Assembly (NCBI GenBank): GCA_947038565.1
Contig: CAMQWP010000002.1
Coordinates: 124,001 to 188,000, forward strand
From: an uncultured Clostridia bacterium
GTDB lineage: Bacteria > Bacillota > Clostridia > Christensenellales > UBA3700
DNA length: 64,000 nt
Direction: 5' to 3'
Below, piece after piece: positions 44,737 to 52,168 of this stretch. The notes under the pieces are model-generated. The model had not been told where the DNA came from and made no database searches. It saw only the letters and a list, made by a program, of their open reading frames with translations. Made by a program: the position numbers and the translations under genes. Numbering within the stretch: position 1 is the first letter of the stretch; every line of letters starts with the position of its first letter.

Positions 44737-45254
44737 TGCAACTTGATGAACTAGTTTTAGATAAAGTCATAATCCTCTACATGATGGATACTATGGAAAT
44801 ACCACTATCTATAGAGATGATGACTGATATATGTGCCTCGAATGAGTGGGTCAACTATATGGACTGTAGACAGTGCATTTATGATCTCATTGAGTCGGAT
44901 TTTATCGTGAATATCAGCAAAAATAACACTGAGTTATACGTATTATCAGCAAATGGCAAGGATTGCTTGAAGATCTTCTTCACAAAGATTCCTTTATCAC
45001 TACGCGATGATATTAAAGCTCATATCAGGGAGCATTGTCAAAGCTATCGTAGACGTCAAGACTACTTTAGTAATTATTACAAAAATGATGACGGATCTTA
45101 CACTGTAGTACTTAGGATCAATACCCCTTCTCAGCCTCTTATGGAGTTAAAACTTTGCGTACAGTCGTCGACTAGTGCGAAGTGGATACATAAGATGTGG
45201 ATCGAGAAAGCACCTATAGTATACGAGCTAATTCATGCTAACCTCTTAGAGTAG
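44736..45254 (+). CDS. DUF4364 family protein
   Basis: A 172-residue protein of the clostridial DUF4364 family as judged by its pattern. An N-terminal winged-helix-like region (LDELVLDKVIILYMMDTMEIPLSIEMMTDI, YMDCRQCIYDLIESDFI) precedes a basic helix around 85-110 and a beta-rich C-terminus ending in a WIEKAPIVYELI helix. The N-terminal pattern suggests a DNA-binding regulator. Its ATG overlaps the stop of the Crh-like gene (TAATG), which decides the start at 44736 rather than further upstream. Confidence 0.75.
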   Translation: MQLDELVLDKVIILYMMDTMEIPLSIEMMTDICASNEWVNYMDCRQCIYDLIESDFIVNISKNNTELYVLSANGKDCLKIFFTKIPLSLRDDIKAHIREHCQSYRRRQDYFSNYYKNDDGSYTVVLRINTPSQPLMELKLCVQSSTSAKWIHKMWIEKAPIVYELIHANLLE

Positions 45255-45289
45255 TCATACTGCTCTATCCCAATAAAAGGAGAATAACT

Positions 45290-45535
45290 ATGCAATCATA
45301 CAAGACAAAAGGTGTTTGTTCTAGGCAAATCAATTTTGAAGTGGACGGCGATATTTTAACTCACTTAGAGTTTGTCGGCGGATGTGCTGGCAATACTGCT
45401 GGAGTGGCAATACTTGCAGTAGGTAGAAATATCGACGAGATTATTTCACTTACAAAAGGAGTTCCTTGTCGTGGTGGCACTAGTTGCCCTGACCAGTTAG
45501 CAAAAGCTCTTACTGAGTACAAGCTAACTAAATAA
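45290..45535 (+). CDS. TSCPD domain protein (TIGR03905 type)
   Basis: An 81-residue protein with the TSCPD pattern: a beta-hairpin start with GVCSRQINFEV, GGCAGNTAG, and the name-giving GGTSCPDQLAKAL near the C-terminus. Five Cys lie in conserved positions, likely binding metal. The same domain ends some class II ribonucleotide reductases, but the free-standing form has no proven function. GGAG is well placed before the ATG. It is last in the Crh-like/DUF4364 run, 35 bp downstream. Confidence 0.88.
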   Translation: MQSYKTKGVCSRQINFEVDGDILTHLEFVGGCAGNTAGVAILAVGRNIDEIISLTKGVPCRGGTSCPDQLAKALTEYKLTK

Positions 45536-45552
45536 TCTAATATGTTTATACA

Positions 45553-45599
45553 AATAGGCACGTGATATCTTAACTGATAACATATGCCTATTTTTTTTG
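45553..45599 (+). terminator. terminator of the Crh-like/DUF4364/TSCPD operon
   Basis: AATAGGCA pairs with TGCCTATT around a structured 24-nt loop, followed by eight T, 18 bp past the stop. Confidence 0.75.
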
Positions 45600-45640
45600 A
45601 TTACTTATTATATTATTATCTTAATCTATTAAAACAAACT

Positions 45641-45668
45641 GCAAGCATTACATAAAGTAAATGCTTGC
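45641..45668 (-). terminator. terminator of the 225-residue ABC ATPase gene
   Basis: GCAAGCATT pairs exactly with AATGCTTGC; on the - strand a T-rich run follows, 20 bp past the stop at 45688. Confidence 0.65.
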
Positions 45669-45687
45669 AATATAGATTGCTTTTATA

Positions 45688-46365
45688 TTATAAATTATTC
45701 ACTATAGAGTCGATCCTGCCATCTTTTAGAGTGATGACTACGTCTCCGAGTTTAGCATACTCTAAGTTATGCGTCACCATGATAACAGTCTTACCATCAT
45801 CGGCTATTTTCTTCAGAATACTCATCACCTCTAGCCCGTTTTTAGAGTCGAGATTTCCAGTAGGCTCATCAGCAAGGATTATATCAGGATTATGAACAAG
45901 TGCCCTAGCTATTGCAACACGCTGTTTTTGACCACCAGAAAGATTACCTGCTTTTGCGCGGATTTTATCTTTCAATCCTAGTATTTCTAATACTTCTTCG
46001 CCTCTCTTTTCTCTAGCGCCTCTCCTGACGTTAGATATGATTAGCGGTAGACATACATTGTCAATTACAGAATAAGCTGGCTCTAAGTGAAATGCTTGAA
46101 AAATAAAACCGATATGTTTATTACGAAACTCTGCTAGACTATCCCTTGACATCTTAGTGATATCCTTATCATCAATAATGATAGTACCTTTAGTAACGTT
46201 ATCAATAGCACCGATCAAATTCATAAGCGTAGACTTGCCACAGCCCGATTGACCTAAGATAATAGTAAACTTGCCCTGCATTATATCTAGACTAATATCA
46301 TCTAGACCTATTACAGCACTTGATCCTTTACCATATTCTTTTGTGACATCTTTAAGTCTTATCAA
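45688..46365 (-). CDS. ABC transporter ATPase, LolD/MacB type
   Basis: A 225-residue ATPase. Walker A ILGQSGCGKST, Q-loop FIFQAF, signature NLSGGQKQRVAIARAL, Walker B IILADEPTGNLD and switch His in MVTHN are all present; the ADEPTGNLD form marks the MacB/LolD/SalX subfamily. The first codon is TTG, not ATG: AAGGAGA is 6-7 nt upstream of TTG 46365, and no in-frame ATG fits. Downstream of it and in the same direction is no permease, so it probably serves the fused transporter encoded just upstream or an unlinked permease. Confidence 0.92.
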   Translation of the reverse strand: MIRLKDVTKEYGKGSSAVIGLDDISLDIMQGKFTIILGQSGCGKSTLMNLIGAIDNVTKGTIIIDDKDITKMSRDSLAEFRNKHIGFIFQAFHLEPAYSVIDNVCLPLIISNVRRGAREKRGEEVLEILGLKDKIRAKAGNLSGGQKQRVAIARALVHNPDIILADEPTGNLDSKNGLEVMSILKKIADDGKTVIMVTHNLEYAKLGDVVITLKDGRIDSIVNNL

Positions 46366-46417
46366 TTCATATCTCCTTGACTCTCGTAACTATGAAAGTA
46401 TATATTTATTATATTAC

Positions 46418-46446
46418 ATTTTATCATACATATAACAATATGTCAA
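46418..46446 (-). promoter_or_regulatory. promoter of the 225-residue ABC ATPase gene
   Basis: On the - strand: -35 TTGACA (46441-46446, perfect), 17-bp spacer, -10 TAAAAT (46418-46423). Confidence 0.7.
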
Positions 46447-46492
46447 TATATATATAGATAATATATATAATAAGCTATTATATAGTATAAAA

Positions 46493-46518
46493 AAAAGACT
46501 GCACAATGGCAGTCTTTT
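46493..46518 (-). terminator. terminator of the fused ABC transporter gene
   Basis: AAAAGACTGC pairs with GCAGTCTTTT around ACAATG (centre), followed by T8 on the - strand, 60 bp past the stop at 46581. Confidence 0.88.
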
Positions 46519-46580
46519 ATTATTTGACTTTATACTTCTTTATTCTTTCGTACTAATACACTAACCGCATTTTTTTGCAA

Positions 46581-49091
46581 TTACTCCGAACGCAGTGCTT
46601 TTACTGGGTCTTTTTTCGCCGCGATACTCGACGGTATTATACCGGCAAGGAATGTAAGCACGACACTTATAACCACAAGAACAAGTGCTACTAATGGATT
46701 TAATACAGACAAATTAGTTATGACCGCACCATTCGACACAGCTTTTATAATTATGTTTATCGGAATGGTCAGAAGATAAGATATGATTATACCTATCGCT
46801 CCCGCTGCAAAACCGATCATTGTCGTCTCTGCATTAAATACCCTTCCTATATCCACCTTTCTCGCACCGATAGAACGTAGTATACCGATCTCTTTAGTAC
46901 GCTCTACGACCGATACATAAGTGATGATACCTATCATAATAGACGATACAAACAATGATACTGACGCAAATGCGACTAGAACTATTGATATAATAGAAAC
47001 TATTTGCCCCATCATGTCCGTCATAATAGTAGACGGATCATTATAAAGAATATGCTTCTTTTCTGGCTGATTAGATAAGAGATTAAACTCGTCAAGGTAC
47101 TCTTTCAATTCGTCTTTACCTTCAAATGAGTTAGGATAAATTATAATATCTTTTGCAACAGTACTTGCTCCAAGTCGTTGCATAGTGATGTGATGTCTAT
47201 CTGCATCAGTCATGCCCAGAAGTGAACCAGGCACAACAATTGCACCTTCAAGCTCGATGTCTTTTATCTTTTTACCAGTAGCAAGATCCCACACCTTTTC
47301 TTCTGCTTGTGCCTTGCCGATCTTAGAATTGATAGAGTCATTAAGAGCAAAAGGAGTTAGATCAGGATGGTAAAGCACACCCTCTTGATACAACTTAACT
47401 GATGCATCCTTTTTAATTCTCATAACGCCAACTATTTTAAGATTAGTTCCATTATCAAACATATCTTGATTAAAATTGATATTACGCTCGTATTGGTTGC
47501 CCACTCTATCGCCATACCAACTATCATTACCGATCATACTAAACTCTTGACCAATAACGTCTTTAAAAGTGAAGTTTTCCTTAGTATCATATCCGAAGCC
47601 TTCATACAAAGCCTCGCTTATTTCATTAAATTCATTTACTAGCAACACGATTTCATTCTTACTTGTAGGATAATTACCTTCTAATACCTCGTACTGCTCT
47701 GTCATAAATGCATCACTTGCAAGCTCATTAAATAAGTTTGGAGTACCGTACATCATGGCAGTGATTGGATCAGTCTTGAACTCAACTGCATTGAAACTAC
47801 CATCGCTTTTCTTAGTAATAAGATTTGGATTCATAGCGTATTTATAGCTTATTTCAGCATATAACTCCTCTGGCATTTCCGAAATATAATCCATGTACTC
47901 TTGCGTTATTTTATTATAATGGAATACCTGACTTATCATATCATTCATATTAGAATCTTCGGATTCAGGCACTGTAATGATGTCATTATCAGGGAATCTA
48001 TCTTTTTCACCAGCAACAAACTGAGGCGGAGACATTATGCCTTCCATATTCATGTGTTCTTGCATGATCGAGATAGGGTACTGACCTAACATGTTTTTCT
48101 GCATATCTTCCATATAGATATTAAATCCATTAGAAATAGACATAACTAGCGCTATACCGATGATACCAATAGATCCCGCGAATGCAGTCATAAATGTTCT
48201 GCCCTTCTTTGTGAATAAATTCTTAACGGAAAGCCTAAAAGAAGTCCCGATACTCATAGAGGTCTTATTCAATACAGCTTTTTGTTTTTTTATTTGTTGC
48301 TTTTTATGTTTAGCTAATATTTTTTTTGCAGTATTTTCATCAAGTCCATCAACTATAGGCGCTGCCTCTTCTGTATATATCATATCAGTAGATACTAGAT
48401 CCTCTTCAGTAGGAACATAATGATCAGAGTCATCTACTATCTCGCCGTCCAACATCTTGATGATACGAGTAGAATACTTTGCTGCAATATCGTCATTATG
48501 AGTAACCATTACGACAAGTCTATTTTTAGCTACTTCTTGTAAAAGCTCTATGATTTGAACACTATTTACACTATCAAGCGCACCAGTAGGCTCATCAGCA
48601 AGTATTATTTCAGGATTGTTAACTATTGCCCTAGCGATAGCAACCCTTTGCATTTGTCCACCTGACATTTGGTTAGGTTTCTTGCCTAGCATGTTACCTA
48701 AACCGACTTCTGCTAATGCTGCTGTCGCACGCCTACGCCTTTCCTGCGTAGAAACTCCAGACAATGCAAGAGCTAACTCTACATTCTCCAAAATTGATTG
48801 ATGAGTTATAAGGTTATAATTTTGAAATATGAAACCAACGCAGTTATTACGATAAGCGTCCCATTCAAAAGCCTTAAATAACTGAGTAGACTTTCCATCG
48901 ATCATAAGATCGCCAGAAGTATATCTATCAAGTCCGCCTAAAATATTAAGCATGGTAGTCTTACCACAACCAGAAGGGCCTAAAATCGAAACAAATTCGC
49001 TTTTGCGGAACGCAAGATCAACACCCTTCAGTGCCTCTACCGCATTTTCTCCTTCACCATATACTTTTCTAATATCATTTAGCTGTAACAT
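46581..49091 (-). CDS. MacB-like ABC transporter, ATPase fused to FtsX-type permease
   Basis: An 836-residue protein. The N-terminal ATPase (about 1-225) has SILGPSGCGKTTMLN, MSGGQMQRVAIARAI and IILADEPTGALD. A charged linker follows, then a first membrane helix near 290 (FMTAFAGSIGIIGIALVMSI), a large extracellular domain of about 370 residues, and three C-terminal helices with the FtsX signature VSVVERTKEIGILRSIGARK. This layout is MacB-like and suits mechanotransmission: export of peptides or lipoproteins, or antibiotic sensing. I chose ATG 49091, 5 nt after GGAGG; an upstream GTG overlaps that site. Confidence 0.93.
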   Translation of the reverse strand: MLQLNDIRKVYGEGENAVEALKGVDLAFRKSEFVSILGPSGCGKTTMLNILGGLDRYTSGDLMIDGKSTQLFKAFEWDAYRNNCVGFIFQNYNLITHQSILENVELALALSGVSTQERRRRATAALAEVGLGNMLGKKPNQMSGGQMQRVAIARAIVNNPEIILADEPTGALDSVNSVQIIELLQEVAKNRLVVMVTHNDDIAAKYSTRIIKMLDGEIVDDSDHYVPTEEDLVSTDMIYTEEAAPIVDGLDENTAKKILAKHKKQQIKKQKAVLNKTSMSIGTSFRLSVKNLFTKKGRTFMTAFAGSIGIIGIALVMSISNGFNIYMEDMQKNMLGQYPISIMQEHMNMEGIMSPPQFVAGEKDRFPDNDIITVPESEDSNMNDMISQVFHYNKITQEYMDYISEMPEELYAEISYKYAMNPNLITKKSDGSFNAVEFKTDPITAMMYGTPNLFNELASDAFMTEQYEVLEGNYPTSKNEIVLLVNEFNEISEALYEGFGYDTKENFTFKDVIGQEFSMIGNDSWYGDRVGNQYERNINFNQDMFDNGTNLKIVGVMRIKKDASVKLYQEGVLYHPDLTPFALNDSINSKIGKAQAEEKVWDLATGKKIKDIELEGAIVVPGSLLGMTDADRHHITMQRLGASTVAKDIIIYPNSFEGKDELKEYLDEFNLLSNQPEKKHILYNDPSTIMTDMMGQIVSIISIVLVAFASVSLFVSSIMIGIITYVSVVERTKEIGILRSIGARKVDIGRVFNAETTMIGFAAGAIGIIISYLLTIPINIIIKAVSNGAVITNLSVLNPLVALVLVVISVVLTFLAGIIPSSIAAKKDPVKALRSE

Positions 49092-49117
49092 ACAACCCTC
49101 CACTATTTTATATATAC

Positions 49118-49146
49118 ATAATACAACTTTTATTATCTAATAACAA
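49118..49146 (-). promoter_or_regulatory. promoter of the fused ABC transporter gene
   Basis: On the - strand: -35 TTGTTA (49141-49146), 17-bp spacer, -10 TATTAT (49118-49123). Confidence 0.65.
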
Positions 49147-49478
49147 CCAATAATATGTAAATTATGAGTAAACATCAATTGATATAACTAATATTGCTCT
49201 ATACGCATTTTTAAATATATGCTTTCACTACATAATATATACATGGATTATACCTATAGTGATTTTTTATTATATTTAAGCATATTTGCCAATTAGTATT
49301 TTGTTATTATTTTTAAGTATAATTTATGTTAAACTAATACATTTAGCATTTAAATCATTTATATTTAGGTGTAAAACCATATAAAACTGCTTTTAATATA
49401 TATAGTATTTAATTATTTTTTAAATATTCAAATAGCAATTATTACATGTTTTAATAATTCATTAAAACATCATTATAA
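49147..49478. other. AT-rich gap preceding the integrase remnant
   Basis: No gene or clear repeat is visible. If a mobile element once lay here, this would be what is left of its body. Confidence 0.5.
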
Positions 49479-49739
49479 ACTCGATTTGTCATCAAAAACA
49501 ATGTTAAAATAGTAAATCAGCATTTAAAGGCTTTGATATTTAATGCTGCTGATGTTAAGAAAATAAGACTACATGTTATGAGACACTCTTATGCATCACT
49601 TCTAATTAATAGCGGTGAAAGCATCGTACTAGTCGCAAAAAGACTTGGACATGCAAATATTGAGCAAACACTGAACACATATAGTCACATGATGCCAAGC
49701 CAAGAACTGGAGATGGTAAGTAAGCTAAATATATTATAA
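49479..49739 (+). pseudogene. C-terminal remnant of a tyrosine recombinase (phage-type integrase)
   Basis: About 87 codons remain. LHVMRHSYASLLINSGESIVLVAKRLGHANIEQTLNTYSH contains the HxxR motif (HVMR), the LGH-type third motif and the catalytic Tyr of tyrosine recombinases. The first catalytic Arg and the whole N-terminal half are missing, and a stop codon lies directly upstream at 49476. There is no start codon with a ribosome site. It ends 112 bp from the 3' end of tRNA-Ser, a usual integration site. Confidence 0.8.
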
Positions 49740-49818
49740 TAAAAACCATATAAATAAAAAAATAGGTAAAAACAAATTAATGTTTGTACCTATATGTAAG
49801 ATGTGATAAAAAATGCAA

Positions 49819-49845
49819 AAAAGACGCATTAAAATACGTCTTTTA
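49819..49845 (-). terminator. terminator of tRNA-Ser
   Basis: AAAAGACG.AT pairs with AT.CGTCTTTT; the - strand shows TTTTTT after the stem, 6 bp beyond the CCA end. Confidence 0.75.
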
Positions 49846-49850
49846 TAATT

Positions 49851-49939
49851 TGGCGGAGAGTTAGGGATTCGAACCCCAGGTAGCTTCCACCATCACCAGT
49901 TTTCAAGACTGGCGCCATAAACCGCTCGGCCAACTCTCC
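49851..49939 (-). tRNA. tRNA-Ser (anticodon TGA)
   Basis: An 89-nt tRNA with long variable arm, acceptor GGAGAGT/ACTCTCC, anticodon loop CTTGAAA, GTTCGAATCC T-loop and encoded CCA. Confidence 0.95.
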
Positions 49940-50491
49940 TTAATTACTAGTGTATTATAACAAATCCTTACTCAATTGTCAATCATTTTTACGCAATTAT
50001 ATTATTTTTTTATTTTTATTTTTTATACCGTTATTTTTGCACTATATTTGCCACATAATACTTGATTCTCCCGATCAAATTCTACAATATTTAAGTGTAA
50101 TTTCGGCACAATATTATCATGACTTTATAGTTTTTTAGACTACGTTCTTACATGATTTTGCATTGCACATACATATCAAAGGCATGAATAAGTCAATCTA
50201 TATTGAAATATACTTAGGATATATATACTTTGAGATAGATATACAATAGTAGAATACTATAAAAAATGTAAACTTATTTAAACGCTGTAAATTTTATTAT
50301 AAAACAACAAAACCACTCCAATACTTACGCATGAAGTGGCTTGTTATTAGTTAGGCATTTGCCTTATGTAGATTCGCTTTGGACACAAATTAGCCATATA
50401 TAGCATAATAGTTCCTTAGGGACAATTATCCTATATCAACATGTTCTCATATTACGCATACAATATAGCTAGGATTATGTATTAGTCTATC
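49940..50491. other. 550-bp gap between tRNA-Ser and the Cys-rich gene
   Basis: No gene is supported. An imperfect stem near 50305-50350 (ACCACTCC against GAAGTGGC) could be a weak terminator of the Cys-rich gene. Confidence 0.5.
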
Positions 50492-51160
50492 TTAGATCTT
50501 GCAGTCGCAGCCGCAATCATTCGGATACAATGGCAAGTCGAACACGCCATCGCAAACGTCTTGAGTATAGTCTTGACAAGCTGGAATGTACGCATAGCCG
50601 TAGCTAGGCACAAGCAATTGAACGTTCATCACTACCTTTACTATCACTGTAGCACAGCAAGTAATAACGAAAGTAGGACTTGAAGCTGGACCGCACTTAT
50701 ACTCGCCTGTAGGGGCAACTATCGTCGCATCAGCGATAATATCATACGGCATTACTGACTCTGAAGCCACATGCATAACGATATCACGAGGAACGCATAC
50801 ACTACCATAACCCATACCTTGCTTACCGCAAGCATCAACAAATACCACCGTAACAGGGATAATTACATTACAAGTTACCCTCGCACAGCCACAAGAGTCA
50901 GGTAGTTCTGTAACTACTAAGTCACATACCTCCGCTCTAGATCCGCAAGTTTTTGCACTAATGAACTGGAATGGAGTAGTAAGATCACATGGTTTTACAT
51001 GATCAAGATTTACTACAACATCAGTCAAAGTTTCCTGCTTGATGCAAGCATCAAATACTTTCTCGACCTGGATACAAGTTTTCTCACATAGACCTGCTAG
51101 TGGATTACCCTTTAATGGACCAGGCATTTTCTCTGGTTTACAATTATTAGAAAAAGACAT
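50492..51160 (-). CDS. conserved clostridial Cys-rich protein, function unknown
   Basis: A 222-residue soluble protein with about 24 Cys. It starts with a polar GPLKGNPLAGLCEKTCIQVEKVFDACIKQETL segment, of a type I recall from hypothetical proteins of many Clostridia. Two beta-rich blocks follow with matched patterns (CARVTCNVIIPVTVVFVDACG; FVITCCATVIVKVVMNVQLLVPSYGYAYIPACQ), and it ends in CGCDCK. No signal peptide. The repeated beta pattern recalls the SPOCS domain of spore-coat proteins, but this is only a resemblance. GGAGG precedes the ATG. A -10 like that of sporulation sigma factors lies upstream (51189-51197). Confidence 0.7.
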   Translation of the reverse strand: MSFSNNCKPEKMPGPLKGNPLAGLCEKTCIQVEKVFDACIKQETLTDVVVNLDHVKPCDLTTPFQFISAKTCGSRAEVCDLVVTELPDSCGCARVTCNVIIPVTVVFVDACGKQGMGYGSVCVPRDIVMHVASESVMPYDIIADATIVAPTGEYKCGPASSPTFVITCCATVIVKVVMNVQLLVPSYGYAYIPACQDYTQDVCDGVFDLPLYPNDCGCDCKI

Positions 51161-51188
51161 CTATTTCACCTCCTATATATAGTCATAG

Positions 51189-51220
51189 TATATTATGCAA
51201 TAAGTGCTAAATATGTGCAA
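51189..51220 (-). promoter_or_regulatory. candidate promoter of the Cys-rich gene, sporulation-type or sigma-A
   Basis: On the - strand GCATAATATA (CATAATATA at 51189-51197) fits the CATAnnnTA -10 of mother-cell sporulation sigma factors; TTGCAC (51215-51220) with 17-bp spacing to CATAAT allows a sigma-A reading instead. Confidence 0.4.
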
Positions 51221-51399
51221 ACGCGAAAAATATGCTGATAATGACTAAATACATAGCATGATGATGATAATAATGTTTTAATATGTAATCAATATACAAA
51301 AACACTTAATATAGAATCTAATCTTACAGACATGATATCTAATACTCTCCATCATTTAAAGATAATTACCCGATCAAATTATATTATTGCGATAAAAAA

Positions 51400-51426
51400 A
51401 TAAGGCACTGCAAAACAGCACCTTAT
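51400..51426 (-). terminator. terminator of lon-engB
   Basis: An 11-bp stem ATAAGGTGCTG/CAGTGCCTTAT (two G-U pairs) followed by T7 on the - strand, 46 bp past the engB stop. Confidence 0.85.
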
Positions 51427-51472
51427 AATAATTATAATATATATACTTTTGTTATAATGCAAATACTAAATA

Positions 51473-52168
51473 TTATTTAATATCAGAATCTACACTATTA
51501 CTTATCTCATCAGTAGGCATTTCGGCATTAAGTGCCTCATCGTCAAGACGCATTATTTCAATTGCCTCATCATTATCCACACTATTGTCAATAAGCTCTT
51601 GAATCCTATCTAATACTTCTTGTATACCAGTCTTTTTAAGGGCTGATGTAACGTAAATACTAGCAGGAGTAAGCGACAATGAGTTTGCAACAATATTTTT
51701 AGCCTTAACTATTTGGGCTTTGCTTAACTTATCGCCTTTTGTAGCAATAACAGTAAAAGGAATGTTATTATAATACAAGTAAGACATTAATTGTTTATCT
51801 AACGGAGACGCCTCATGTCTTATATCTACAAGCAAAAATACGCATAATAGCTTAGGACTTGTAGTCAAATACCCTTCGATAAGGTGTGCCCATTTGTCTT
51901 GCTCACCGTGAGGAACTCTAGCATAGCCGTATCCAGGAAGATCGACAAGCATTAATTCTCCATTATTGATATCGAAGTAATTAAGTAGTCTAGTACGTCC
52001 AGGCTCGCCACTAGTTTTAGCTAATTTCTTAACATTAGTAAGCATATTTATAAACGATGACTTACCTACATTTGACTTACCAGCGATAGCTATCTCTGGA
52101 GCGTCGTGTTGATGTATCATATTAAAGTCCGCAACTGATATTACAAACTTAGCATTTTTCATTCTCAT
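51473..52168 (-). CDS. engB: ribosome-biogenesis GTPase EngB/YsxC with acidic tail
   Basis: A 231-residue GTPase: G1 IAGKSNVGKSSFIN, G2 around RTRLLNYF, G3 VDLPGYGYARV, G4 VIATKGDKL and G5 TSALKKTG. It is needed for 50S subunit maturation. After about residue 195 a 36-residue acidic extension (DNDEAIEIMRLDDEALNAE) is added beyond the usual family end. The ATG overlaps the lon stop (ATGA), so the genes are coupled. The lon-engB order is that of Bacillus. Confidence 0.95.
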   Translation of the reverse strand: MRMKNAKFVISVADFNMIHQHDAPEIAIAGKSNVGKSSFINMLTNVKKLAKTSGEPGRTRLLNYFDINNGELMLVDLPGYGYARVPHGEQDKWAHLIEGYLTTSPKLLCVFLLVDIRHEASPLDKQLMSYLYYNNIPFTVIATKGDKLSKAQIVKAKNIVANSLSLTPASIYVTSALKKTGIQEVLDRIQELIDNSVDNDEAIEIMRLDDEALNAEMPTDEISNSVDSDIK

